From Deltaproteobacteria bacterium (GTDB lineage Bacteria > Desulfobacterota > DSM-4660 > Desulfatiglandales > HGW-15): DNA of 23,025 nucleotides. The stretch lies in contig JAGVAP010000020.1 of NCBI GenBank assembly GCA_020060215.1, positions 1-23,025 on the forward strand, given 5' to 3'. The notes beneath the pieces were generated by a model. That model was not told the origin of the DNA. It searched no databases and worked only from the letters and a program-made list of their open reading frames with translations. The translations under genes and the position numbers were made by a program. Below, piece after piece: positions 8,139-15,648 of the stretch; the first letter of the stretch is position 1; every line of letters begins with the position of its first letter.

Positions 8139-8810
8139 TCAGATTGCCCCGGAAACCTGCGGTCGTGCCTGCCCGTTCGTGATCTCCTCGTCAGCGATCC
8201 TGGTCTCCTCGAAGGGATCCGGTTCTGTATGGATATGAAAGTAGGCTGCACTCTCCAGCGCGGCATGGAGATGCGTGCGGGTCCGGCCGAGCGATTCCCT
8301 CAGGGGTGCCGGGATCTCCGCTCCTCTCTCGAGGATCTCGTCCATGGACCGAAGGGCATTCTCGCATTCGGCCCGGAAATTCTCCAGCCTCGGAGCCAGG
8401 GTTTCCATCATCGCATTGAAGCTCTCTTCTTCGCGATGAAGATAGTCCTTTGTCCTGAGTCTGATCCGGCAGCCGAGATTGCCTTGTCCGAGCTGGTCGA
8501 AGGCCCAGCGGAATCGAAACAGGGGACCGATGAACCGGTGAATCACCCGAAATGAATGGAGCCCTATGAGGCAGATCAAGGCGATCACGGCGGGCCAGAT
8601 CCTGGAATGAAGATAGAGGATCCTCTCCGCCACGGCCAGCTTGTTCTCGAAGGGGAGGGTTTCATCCTGGATGCTCAAGAAGTCCGGAATAAAGAGGCTC
8701 ACCCCGAAGAAGAGTACGATGACGAGGTTGTAGGCAGTGATCAGCCCAAGGAACTTGTACTGGCGTGGTCTGTCCACCAATGAATAGTTTCTTCTCTGCC
8801 GGATGCTCAT
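8139..8810 (-). CDS. Stand-alone two-TM HAMP-domain membrane protein
   Basis: 223 residues. Hydrophobic helices at about 20-42 and 70-90 flank a short periplasmic loop (FIPDFLSIQDETLPFENKLA). A HAMP-like segment follows, beginning FRVIHRFIGPLFRFRWAFDQLGQGNLGCRIRLR and ending near residue 142, then a helical tail without kinase, cyclase or chemoreceptor signalling motifs. Such proteins resemble truncated methyl-accepting chemotaxis receptors. The start overlaps the stop of the upstream histidine kinase gene by four bases (ATGA), so the two are almost certainly coupled. A plausible role is an accessory membrane subunit of the kinase; this is inference. Confidence 0.75.
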   Translation of the reverse strand: MSIRQRRNYSLVDRPRQYKFLGLITAYNLVIVLFFGVSLFIPDFLSIQDETLPFENKLAVAERILYLHSRIWPAVIALICLIGLHSFRVIHRFIGPLFRFRWAFDQLGQGNLGCRIRLRTKDYLHREEESFNAMMETLAPRLENFRAECENALRSMDEILERGAEIPAPLRESLGRTRTHLHAALESAAYFHIHTEPDPFEETRIADEEITNGQARPQVSGAI

Positions 8811-10603
8811 GCGTACTCCTCTTCGGTGCTGCCCTTCGCTTCATGGCTCTTGCCGGATGGAGCCTTCGGCGCAGGGAAGGTGATCGTGAACCTGGTTCCG
8901 ATCCCCACCTCGCTCTGGAGTTGGATCTTGGCCCCATGTTTATGGAGGATGGACTCCACAATGGCCATTCCGAGGCCGGTTCCTTTCTCGGGCGGCTTGG
9001 TGGTGAAAAAGGGATCGAAAATCGCCTTCCGGATGTCGGGGGGTATTCCGCAGCCGTTGTCCTCGACTTCGACCTCCACCCCCTCCTCCCTTGAGGAAGT
9101 CCTTATCCTGATGATCCGCTCCCCCTCTCTTTTGGTCTCGAGGGCATCGGCCGCATTGATGAGGAGGTTGGAGAAGACCTGCTGAAGCGAATGACGGTCG
9201 CCCATGATATCGGGCAGGTCCACCTCGTGCTCGATCACGCATCGGATATTCATCATCGACAGCTGATGTTCCAGCAACCGGGAGACCTCTTCCAGGACCT
9301 CCTTTAAAGAAGTGGACCGGAACCCCTCACCGGACATATAGGAAAAGGACTTGAACCGGGCGAGGATCCCACTGAGGCGATTCACGGCCGTCATCGCCGT
9401 CTCCAGCCGTTCTTTGACATACGGGTCCGTCTCTTTCATGAGGGAGAGCTGGAGGAGGCCGGAGATGGCCGTGAGCGGTTGTTTCACCTCATGCATCACT
9501 CCGCCGGCCATCTGTCCCATGGTGCTCATTTTCGCGGCCTTCACCAGGAGATCCTGGCTCTCTTTGAGCTTTGTGCTCATCTCGTTGAACGAAGAGGCCA
9601 GCATCTCGAACTCATCGCCGGTTCGGATCTCCACGCGGTGGCCGAAGGTCCCGCCGGCGATCTTCCAGGTGGCCTCCTTCAGGACCTCTATAGGGACAAG
9701 ATTCCTGCGTATGTGACTGGAGCTGAGGAAAAACACCAGGGCGAGGGAAAGCACGAGGACGGCCGGGAACAGTCTGGTGAAACGCTTCATGGGAGCAAAG
9801 ACCTGATCGGCCGATTGGAATACCAGGAACAGCAGCTCGGGGTGAAAGAAGTTTGGTTCGGTAAAAAGCGTCCAGTAGCCGCCGACGAACTCTTTCCCTC
9901 CGTTCCGCCACTGAAAAGTGCCGGAATGACCGGCTCGGACCTTATCCAGGAATTGCGGGAGAGACTGCGCGATTTGAGAAAATGTCGAAAAGTAGACCGT
10001 GCCATCCCTCGGATCCAGTACGCACACCTCTATGCCCGACGTGCGCCGTTCCGCCGCCGCCCACAAATACGATGCTTTGATTTCCCCGATGAGGGTTTCG
10101 CCCTCTTCCCCTCCATGCAGACCAACGGCCATGAATATCCGCGGCATGGAACCATTGTGTCCCTTCCTGCAGATGAGAAGGGCCTTACCACCTTCGAGGT
10201 GACGTCTTTCGGGGGCGGAGATCTCAGGATACTTCCGCAGTTCCCCAAGAACAGGTTCAGCCCGGCCTTTGCTACGGATCAGGACTGCTCCGTCGAACCT
10301 CTCTCTGATCACATCGGCCACGTTCTTGGACCCATGCCCCGCTGGAGTTTCCGGGCCCGGCGCCAAAGAGTAGGTGGACATTCTCATCTCCGCACGCAGG
10401 AGCGTCAGCCGTTCATACGCGGACATGGCTGTGTCCTTGGTTTCCCTTCGCAGATCTGATTTGGATTGTTCCAGGAGCTGAGACCGGACATGGAAATACG
10501 ATACGAGGCCGAGTCCCGAGATAGGCAGAACGGCGCAAATGACAAAAAGCGTGAAGATCCGGCGCGCCACCATGGTCCGGAAGGATTTGAGTTCGAATTT
10601 CAT
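8807..10603 (-). CDS. Membrane-bound sensor histidine kinase (sensor-HAMP-HisKA-HATPase)
   Basis: 598 residues. TM1 is at about 12-34, followed by a roughly 240-residue extracytoplasmic sensor region. TM2 is at about 278-296, HAMP at about 297-350, and the HisKA H-box MHEVKQPLTAIS has H371 as phosphorylation site. The ATPase domain shows the N box (NLLINAADAL, 479-488), G1 (DNGCGIPP, 515-522), F box (FDPFFTTK) and G2 (GTGLGMAIV, 541-549). All catalytic boxes are intact. The H-box form and domain order resemble NtrB/ZraS-type kinases. The ATG at 10603 is preceded by GAGGAGTAGGG. No response regulator lies next to it; the nearest one in the window is at 21040-21543. It overlaps the HAMP-only gene downstream. 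The signal is unknown. Confidence 0.92.
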   Translation of the reverse strand: MKFELKSFRTMVARRIFTLFVICAVLPISGLGLVSYFHVRSQLLEQSKSDLRRETKDTAMSAYERLTLLRAEMRMSTYSLAPGPETPAGHGSKNVADVIRERFDGAVLIRSKGRAEPVLGELRKYPEISAPERRHLEGGKALLICRKGHNGSMPRIFMAVGLHGGEEGETLIGEIKASYLWAAAERRTSGIEVCVLDPRDGTVYFSTFSQIAQSLPQFLDKVRAGHSGTFQWRNGGKEFVGGYWTLFTEPNFFHPELLFLVFQSADQVFAPMKRFTRLFPAVLVLSLALVFFLSSSHIRRNLVPIEVLKEATWKIAGGTFGHRVEIRTGDEFEMLASSFNEMSTKLKESQDLLVKAAKMSTMGQMAGGVMHEVKQPLTAISGLLQLSLMKETDPYVKERLETAMTAVNRLSGILARFKSFSYMSGEGFRSTSLKEVLEEVSRLLEHQLSMMNIRCVIEHEVDLPDIMGDRHSLQQVFSNLLINAADALETKREGERIIRIRTSSREEGVEVEVEDNGCGIPPDIRKAIFDPFFTTKPPEKGTGLGMAIVESILHKHGAKIQLQSEVGIGTRFTITFPAPKAPSGKSHEAKGSTEEEYA

Positions 10604-10666
10604 TGCACGTTCCCTACTCCTCGACGCGTGGTCTGAAACGAGTTGCAGCGGAGCAAGTGGATTTTT

Positions 10667-11113
10667 TCAAAGTCCCGGCACGAGTGTTCTGGTCCATACC
10701 ACCTCCTGCCTGTTCTTGAGCCTAATGATCTCCTCGCCCCCCGACCTTTCGAAATAGAGGGATAGCAGATAGTCGAGCCCATCTTCATTCTCGTAGGCGA
10801 TATCGTACCGGGTCCGACTTGATTCCTCGGATCTTCCGATGGACACGATGTAATGCCTGGCCATCCCGGTAATCGGGTTTCCAAAAACGAGACGATGAGG
10901 GGTTATCTCCATTGTACGTCCTTCGTATCGAGGGTCTGCTGATACCCAAGTCCCTATGATTTCATCGGGGGCCTGCCTGATCGTGTCGCCGCTGCATCCC
11001 GTGATCGCGATGACGGCAATGAGGAGAAGGAAATTCGACAGACCACCGACCAAGCTCAGCGGCGGCTTCCCCGTGATCTCCTCTTTTCTTCGAACTGAAT
11101 CGAATCCTTTCAT
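10667..11113 (-). CDS. Small lipoprotein of unknown function
   Basis: 148 residues with a hydrophobic segment (about 25-39) ending in ITGC, a lipobox with C40 as lipidation site followed by Ser-Gly-Asp. This suggests an outer-membrane-directed lipoprotein. The mature part (about 109 residues) is predicted beta-rich (GTWVSADPRYEGRTMEITPHRL, then a repeated Y/V pattern) and resembles small lipocalin-like or copper-resistance-like lipoproteins only in general style. The ATG at 11113 has AGGGG eight bases upstream; 26 residues before the hydrophobic core is rather long, so a later start is possible. It begins 26 bases after the original end of the pilin-like gene and ends 63 bases before the kinase gene. 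Confidence 0.65.
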   Translation of the reverse strand: MKGFDSVRRKEEITGKPPLSLVGGLSNFLLLIAVIAITGCSGDTIRQAPDEIIGTWVSADPRYEGRTMEITPHRLVFGNPITGMARHYIVSIGRSEESSRTRYDIAYENEDGLDYLLSLYFERSGGEEIIRLKNRQEVVWTRTLVPGL

Positions 11114-11139
11114 GTCTGAACCCCTGGATTTCCAGGATC

Positions 11140-11682
11140 TCAGAAATCCTTTCCAGGCCCGAAATACTTCCCGTCCAGGGCCCGAACGATGTCGTCATGG
11201 CTTGCGTTGGCGGTCAAAGGCGGTTGGCTCTTTCCGTCTTTTCCCATGCTGTAGAGATCGAAGTCATTGTTCAGTGGGACAAGGTCCTTGTCCTTTCTCC
11301 TTTGTCCCTTGTTCCCCGTGACGACGTTCAGGTATTAATAAGGGTTCCCCCATGGGTCCGGCAGGGCGTCCCTTTCAATATCCGCCAGGCTTTCAGGGTA
11401 GGTCTCGTTCACGGCATAATAGGTGAGAATTTCCCTTTCCAGGAGCCGGAGATCCGCGATGGCCTTGGTGTTCCTTGCCTTGTCGATGTAACTGTAATAG
11501 TTTGGTATGGCAATGGAGGAGAGGATGCCTACGATGGCGAGAATGGTTATGAGTTCCAGAAGGGTGAAGCCTCTGGTGTGCTCTTCCCGAATGGGGCTGA
11601 GGATCCCGCGAAGGCAGGCGACGGCACGCGCGCCGGCTTGGGATATACTGCTGACCGTGAGGAGATCGAGCTCGTTCTCCAC
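11140..11682 (-). pseudogene. Type IV pilin/pseudopilin-like gene interrupted by an in-frame TAA
   Basis: A prepilin motif TRGFTLLELITILAIVGIL is clear: cleavage after G38, F39 as first mature residue, E43 at +5. It is followed by a pilin-like stretch to DPWGNPY. An in-frame TAA at 11337-11335 comes next, where the family usually has Gln. Reading on in the same frame gives YLNVVTGNKGQ, LVPLNNDFDLYSMGKDG, PPLTANASHDDIVRA and a proper stop at 11142-11140. That continuation is characteristic of the C-terminus of this pilin family, so the gene was originally about 180 codons and is cut to 115. No ATG is in frame; the chosen GTG at 11682 has GGAGG eight bases ahead and gives an unusually long 38-residue leader. 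A TTG at 11718 is less likely. A single C-to-T change would explain the stop; a sequencing error cannot be excluded. Confidence 0.8.
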
Positions 11683-11729
11683 CTTCGAATCCTCCAGAAT
11701 CCACTCAAGAGAATGCAATATTCAAGCCA

Positions 11730-11758
11730 TTGAGCGATGCATGTAGTGGATTGAAAAT
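11730..11758 (+). promoter_or_regulatory. Possible sigma70-type promoter for the esterase gene
   Basis: TTGAGC, 17 bases, GAAAAT: four of six matches in each box. Start of transcription would fall near 11765, about 67 bases before the esterase ATG and just upstream of the hairpin at 11777. Confidence 0.3.
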
Positions 11759-11776
11759 TCAAAGGATTTCGCTTGG

Positions 11777-11803
11777 GGCCGGGATCCTCCCGGCCTGTTT
11801 TTT
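11777..11803 (+). terminator. Intrinsic-terminator-like hairpin in the esterase leader
   Basis: A perfect 8-bp stem GGCCGGGA/TCCCGGCC with a three-base loop is followed by TGTTTTTT, reading on the + strand. The upstream genes are on the - strand, so no visible + strand gene needs terminating. It ends 28 bases before the esterase ATG, leaving the ribosome-binding site free. It could be an attenuator or a remnant of a lost upstream gene. Confidence 0.65.
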
Positions 11804-11831
11804 GACGCCCAGCCTTAGGAGGAACAGCAAT

Positions 11832-12827
11832 ATGGACCCGCGGGTTTTCGATCCCTCGTCCATCGACCCCGAGACCGCGAGATTCAACAAGGCACTCGAG
11901 AGGGTCATGGCCGGACTGCCTCCCACCCACAAGAGGAGCCCTCAGGAACTCCGGGAGGAGGCCGACTCCGGGAAAGGTTGGATGGGTCCTGTCAGGAAGC
12001 TCCCAGAGGCGAGGGACCGGGTGGTCTCCGCCGGAGGCCGGAATGTCCCCGTCCGTGTGGTGGTCCCGCCCGAGACCCGGGGGGTGTACCTGCACATGCA
12101 CGGAGGGGGATTCGTGCTCATGCGGCCCTACCACTTTGATGAACTCTTCGCGGCGACCGCCAGGAGGTGCCGGGTCGCCGTGGTCAGCGTGGATTACCGC
12201 CTGGCGCCGGAACATCCCCACCCGGCCGCGCCGGACGACTGCGAGACGGCTGCCTTGTGGCTGGCCGAGAATGGGGAAAAGGAGTTCGGCACACGAAGGC
12301 TCGTCATCGGCGGTGAATCCGCGGGGGCCAATCTTGCGGTCGTCACCCTGAACAGGATGCGGGACAGACACGGGTTCAGGGGGTTTTCAGGGGCAAACCT
12401 CGTCTTCGGATGCTTCGACCTCTCCATGACCCCCAGCAACCGCAACTGGGGAGAGAGGAACCTTATCATCTCGACGCCAACGGGAGAGTGGTTTCACGGC
12501 CACTACGTCCCCCAGGCCGAAAAGCGGCGGCACCCCGATGTCTCCCCTTTGTACGCGGAGCTCTCCGGGCTGCCGCCGGCCCTCTTCACCGTGGGCACGC
12601 TCGATCCGCTGCTGGACGATTCGCTCTTCATGCATGCCCGCTGGCTCGCGGCGGGGAACCGGTCCGAGCTCGCCGTCTACCCGGGGGGCACACACATGTT
12701 CACCGCATTCCCGCTGAAGATCGCAAAAGAGGCCAATGCCAGGATATTCGGGTTTATCTGCGGTGCGTGTGGCGATGGAGGAGGGGGGGAAACGCATCAA
12801 GAGATCAGTCCGGCCGCTTGCCCTTAA
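11832..12827 (+). CDS. Alpha/beta hydrolase, hormone-sensitive-lipase-type esterase
   Basis: 331 residues from the ATG at 11832, preceded by AGGAGG at nine bases; an in-frame upstream extension from 11730 runs through the terminator-like hairpin and is rejected. The oxyanion-hole motif HGGG (90-93), DYRLAPEHP (121-129), nucleophile elbow GESAG (161-165, S163), the likely acid D258 in GTLDPLLDD and H288 in GGTHMF complete a catalytic triad of the HSL/bacterial family IV esterases. These hydrolyse short-chain esters. There is no signal peptide, so it is cytoplasmic. It converges on the molybdenum hydroxylase genes with a shared terminator between. The physiological substrate is not apparent. 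Confidence 0.9.
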   Translation: MDPRVFDPSSIDPETARFNKALERVMAGLPPTHKRSPQELREEADSGKGWMGPVRKLPEARDRVVSAGGRNVPVRVVVPPETRGVYLHMHGGGFVLMRPYHFDELFAATARRCRVAVVSVDYRLAPEHPHPAAPDDCETAALWLAENGEKEFGTRRLVIGGESAGANLAVVTLNRMRDRHGFRGFSGANLVFGCFDLSMTPSNRNWGERNLIISTPTGEWFHGHYVPQAEKRRHPDVSPLYAELSGLPPALFTVGTLDPLLDDSLFMHARWLAAGNRSELAVYPGGTHMFTAFPLKIAKEANARIFGFICGACGDGGGGETHQEISPAACP

Positions 12828-12850
12828 GGCTCCACCCCCCTGATTCCCTG

Positions 12851-12892
12851 CCGAAAAGAAAAAGAGGCGCCGCCTTTCTCCGGCGGCGCCTC
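12851..12892 (-). terminator. Strong rho-independent terminator of the molybdenum hydroxylase operon
   Basis: A perfect 11-bp stem GAGGCGCCGCC/GGCGGCGCCTC with a seven-base loop sits at 12864-12892. On the - strand it is followed by TTTTTCTTTTC. It begins 18 bases past the - strand gene's stop. On the + strand no good T-tract follows, although the hairpin may also stop the esterase transcript. Confidence 0.85.
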
Positions 12893-12910
12893 TCCTCGTA
12901 TGGGTTTATA

Positions 12911-15139
12911 TCAGCCCTTCTTCAAGGCGGCTAACACCTTGTCCGGGGTCATGGGGATCTCTCTTATCCTCACGCCGGTCGCATTGAAGACGCCGTTCGC
13001 CACGGCCGCCGCGATCGGTGTGACACCGGGCTCGCCGATGCCCCCGATCTTGTCGGTGCTCTTGATGATTTCGACCTCGATGTCGTCGGGCACCTCGCTC
13101 ATCCGGATGATCGGGTAGTCTTCGTAATTCGAGGTGGCCACCCCGCCCTTGCTGAACTTGACCCGCTCTTTGAGGGCCGTGCTCAGGCCCATGATGACAC
13201 CGGACTCCATCTGCTCCACAATGGGACCGGGGTTCACCACCGGGCCGCAATCGACGGCCACATACACCTTGTGGACCTTGATCTTGCCGGTATTCTTGTC
13301 CACCGAGAGATCCGCCACCTGCGCCACCCATGTCCCGAAGCAGGCGCCCATGGCAATTCCACGGCCTCTACCCTGGGGAAGGGGTTTGCCCCATCCGGCC
13401 CTCTCCGCCACCGTCTCGAGCACGCGGCTGGCCCGATGGTTGTTCTTCAGGCAGTGGAGGCGAAACGCCAGGGGGTCCTTACCGGCGGCCTTGGCCAGTT
13501 CATCCATGAAGCTCTCGATGCCGAACACATACTGGGCGACGGTGACCGAGCGCCATGGACAGGTCGGCATGGGGAGGTCGGACAGGTAGCATTCGGCGTA
13601 GAAGTTCGGGATCTCGTACTGGATCTCGGCGTTCCACTGGAGCGGCTTGGTGGGGCCCATCCACAGACCCCACATGTTGTACCAGTCGACCCCGCCTTTC
13701 AGCTCGGCCGCCGGGTTGACGCTCTTGGTCATGGAGACGCTCGCCACCTTGTGGTGCCAGGTGGTCAGCCGGCCCTGCGCGTCGATGCCGCCCTGGATCC
13801 GCTGGGCAATGGGTGCCCGGAAATAGTCATACTTGAAGTCGTCTTCGCGCGTCCAGAGCACCTTGACGGGCTTCCCCAGGGCCTTGGAGATGGTCAACGC
13901 CTCGGGGACGATGTCCGGCCTGGCCGTCCTCCTGCCCAGCCCGCACCCGAGGAAGGTCGTGTGGACAAAGACCTTGTCCTGAGGCAGACCCGTGATCTTC
14001 ATCGCCGTGGCCTGATCGCCTGTCTGGGCCTGGGTGGGTGCCCAGATGTCGCAGCGGTCCTTCTGGACCCAGACCGTGGTGTTCATGGGCTCCATGATGG
14101 CGTGGGAGATGATGGGCACGTAGTAGGTCGCATCCACCTTCTTGGCCGCCTCGGCCAACCCCTTTTTCGCGTCCCCCGCCTCATGGACCTTGGCACCCTG
14201 CTTTTCCAGGTCTCCCAGCAGCGTCTGATCGACCTTCCTGTCATCGAGGTCGGGCACCTTTCCCTTGTCCCACTGCACCTTGAGGGCTTCTCTTCCTTTC
14301 AAAGCCGCCTCGGTGGATGTGGCGCACACGGCCACTCCCATGGGGATCTGCAGGACCTTCACCACCCCCTTGACCTTCTCGGCGTCTTTTGCATCGAAGG
14401 AGACGACCTTTGCGCCGTATGCAGGAGGCTTTGCAACGACCGCGTAAAGCATCCCCTTCAGACCTTTGACATTGCCGTCATGGACATCATAGCCGTAGAC
14501 CGCCTTGCCCTTCGTCTTTTCGGGGACATCCACACGGGGCATGGCAGTGCCGATGTACCGGAACTCGCCTTCCTTCTTGAGTACCGGCTGTTTGGGGATC
14601 TCCAGCCCGGCCGCCTTTTCACAAAGCTGGCCGTAGGTCAGGAACTTCTTGCCGTTCACCAGGTACACGGCGCCCTTCATGGCCTTGCATTCGCTCTCCG
14701 GGACCTTCCAGGTATCCGCAGCCGCCTTGACGAGCATGGCCCTGCCTGCGGCGCCCGCATTTCGAAGGGCATCATAGAAGGCCCTGATGCTCTGGCTGGC
14801 CACCGTGATCTGGGACTTGAAGAGGGGGCTCTTGAGCGCGTCCAGTGCCTCGCCCTGCCTGATCACGACCTTTCCCCAATCGGCCTCGAGTTCATCCGCG
14901 ATGATCATGGACTGGGAGGTCAGGACTCCCTGTCCCATCTCGGACTGACCGATGAATATGGTCACCTTGTTGTCGGGGGTGATCTTGTACCATGCATTGG
15001 GACCGAAGGCGGCGAGGTCCTTTTTTTCCGCCGCATTGAGAAGGGTGTAACCGAAGGGAGTCACGGAAACGGCGATGGTCAGCCCGCCCGCAGCCAGAGA
15101 ACCCTTGAGGAAGGTACGTCTTGAGATATCTGTTTTCAT
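12911..15139 (-). CDS. Molybdopterin-binding large subunit of a xanthine-oxidase-family hydroxylase (isoquinoline 1-oxidoreductase beta-like)
   Basis: 742 residues from the ATG at 15139. An upstream extension in frame overlaps the small-subunit gene and is not used. A Tat signal SRRTFLKG (residues 6-13) followed by an Ala/Gly hydrophobic stretch predicts folded export to the periplasm, as for IorB-type aldehyde or N-heterocycle oxidoreductases. Landmarks are the early FIGQSEMGQGVLTS block, FLGCGLGRRT (molybdopterin-contacting) and C-terminal GIGEPGVTP with E703 as the expected catalytic glutamate. Length fits the IorB family (about 700-780). These enzymes hydroxylate N-heteroaromatics or oxidise aldehydes with water as oxygen donor. 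The start overlaps the [2Fe-2S] subunit stop by four bases. No FAD subunit or cytochrome c partner is adjacent, so the electron acceptor is unknown. Confidence 0.92.
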   Translation of the reverse strand: MKTDISRRTFLKGSLAAGGLTIAVSVTPFGYTLLNAAEKKDLAAFGPNAWYKITPDNKVTIFIGQSEMGQGVLTSQSMIIADELEADWGKVVIRQGEALDALKSPLFKSQITVASQSIRAFYDALRNAGAAGRAMLVKAAADTWKVPESECKAMKGAVYLVNGKKFLTYGQLCEKAAGLEIPKQPVLKKEGEFRYIGTAMPRVDVPEKTKGKAVYGYDVHDGNVKGLKGMLYAVVAKPPAYGAKVVSFDAKDAEKVKGVVKVLQIPMGVAVCATSTEAALKGREALKVQWDKGKVPDLDDRKVDQTLLGDLEKQGAKVHEAGDAKKGLAEAAKKVDATYYVPIISHAIMEPMNTTVWVQKDRCDIWAPTQAQTGDQATAMKITGLPQDKVFVHTTFLGCGLGRRTARPDIVPEALTISKALGKPVKVLWTREDDFKYDYFRAPIAQRIQGGIDAQGRLTTWHHKVASVSMTKSVNPAAELKGGVDWYNMWGLWMGPTKPLQWNAEIQYEIPNFYAECYLSDLPMPTCPWRSVTVAQYVFGIESFMDELAKAAGKDPLAFRLHCLKNNHRASRVLETVAERAGWGKPLPQGRGRGIAMGACFGTWVAQVADLSVDKNTGKIKVHKVYVAVDCGPVVNPGPIVEQMESGVIMGLSTALKERVKFSKGGVATSNYEDYPIIRMSEVPDDIEVEIIKSTDKIGGIGEPGVTPIAAAVANGVFNATGVRIREIPMTPDKVLAALKKG

Positions 15140-15594
15140 GCCTTGCCCTCCTTTCTCATCATCTGGGCAGCGGTCTTGATGCCTTTCTTGATCCGCAAAT
15201 GGGTTCCGCACCGGCAGACCACATCGTCCATCTTTCCGACTGCCTTGTCCGGGTCGGGGTTCTCGGCAAGAAGGGATGCCACCTGCATGGTGACCCCGGG
15301 CTGACAATAACCGCACTGGGCCACCTGTTCCTTGATCCAGGCCTGCTTCACGGGATGTTTGTCGGGGAGCCCTTCGATGGTGGTGATCTTCTTCCCCTTG
15401 ACATCCCCTACGGTCATTGTGCAGGACCTCTGGGCCTTACCGTCGATGTGGACCGTGCATGCCCCGCATTCCCCGATCCCGCAGGCGTACTTGGTGCCTG
15501 TGAGCTTCAGCTGATCCCTGAGAACCCATAGCAGGGATGCATCGGGCGAGACATCAACGTTGTAGACCTTGCCGTTCACGTTCAGAGAAACCAT
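15136..15594 (-). CDS. [2Fe-2S] small subunit of the molybdenum hydroxylase (isoquinoline 1-oxidoreductase alpha-like)
   Basis: 152 residues, the standard length. The plant-ferredoxin-type cluster is held by C38, C43, C46 and C58 (YACGIGECGACTVHIDG) and the second cluster by C94, C97, C127 and C129 (QCGYCQPG, CRCGTH). All eight cysteines are present. It passes electrons from the molybdenum site of the large subunit. The ATG at 15594 has AAGGAGGAGG immediately upstream; the longer in-frame extension to 15759 runs through the promoter region. Having no signal of its own, it probably travels with the Tat-tagged large subunit (hitchhiker export, inferred from the family). It is the first gene of a two-gene operon with a promoter and operator-like palindrome just ahead. 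Confidence 0.95.
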   Translation of the reverse strand: MVSLNVNGKVYNVDVSPDASLLWVLRDQLKLTGTKYACGIGECGACTVHIDGKAQRSCTMTVGDVKGKKITTIEGLPDKHPVKQAWIKEQVAQCGYCQPGVTMQVASLLAENPDPDKAVGKMDDVVCRCGTHLRIKKGIKTAAQMMRKEGKA

Positions 15595-15619
15595 AGCCTC
15601 CTCCTTTTGATGTGGGTCA

Positions 15620-15648
15620 ATTACACCTTTTCCGGACGGAAAAGTCAT
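15620..15648 (-). promoter_or_regulatory. Sigma70-type promoter of the molybdenum hydroxylase operon
   Basis: On the - strand ATGACT (15648-15643), a 17-base spacer, then TGTAAT (15625-15620): four and five matches to consensus. Transcription would start near 15613, giving a leader of about 19 bases that contains the Shine-Dalgarno sequence. The spacer is occupied by the palindrome at 15627-15644. Confidence 0.5.
15627..15644. promoter_or_regulatory. Perfect 18-base palindrome, candidate repressor operator
   Basis: CTTTTCCG-GA-CGGAAAAG: two 8-base arms with a two-base centre and no mismatch. It lies inside the spacer of the predicted promoter and touches its -35 box. A dimeric regulator bound here would be expected to block RNA polymerase. 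No regulator gene is adjacent. Confidence 0.6.

Noticed and set aside
11335..11337. Programmed recoding of the stop in the pilin-like gene
   Set aside because: The codon is TAA, not the TGA or TAG used for selenocysteine or pyrrolysine; simple mutation or error is more economical.
13271..15124. 617-codon open frame opposite the molybdenum hydroxylase, + strand
   Set aside because: Same artefact: the - strand frame carries a Tat signal and family motifs, this one none.
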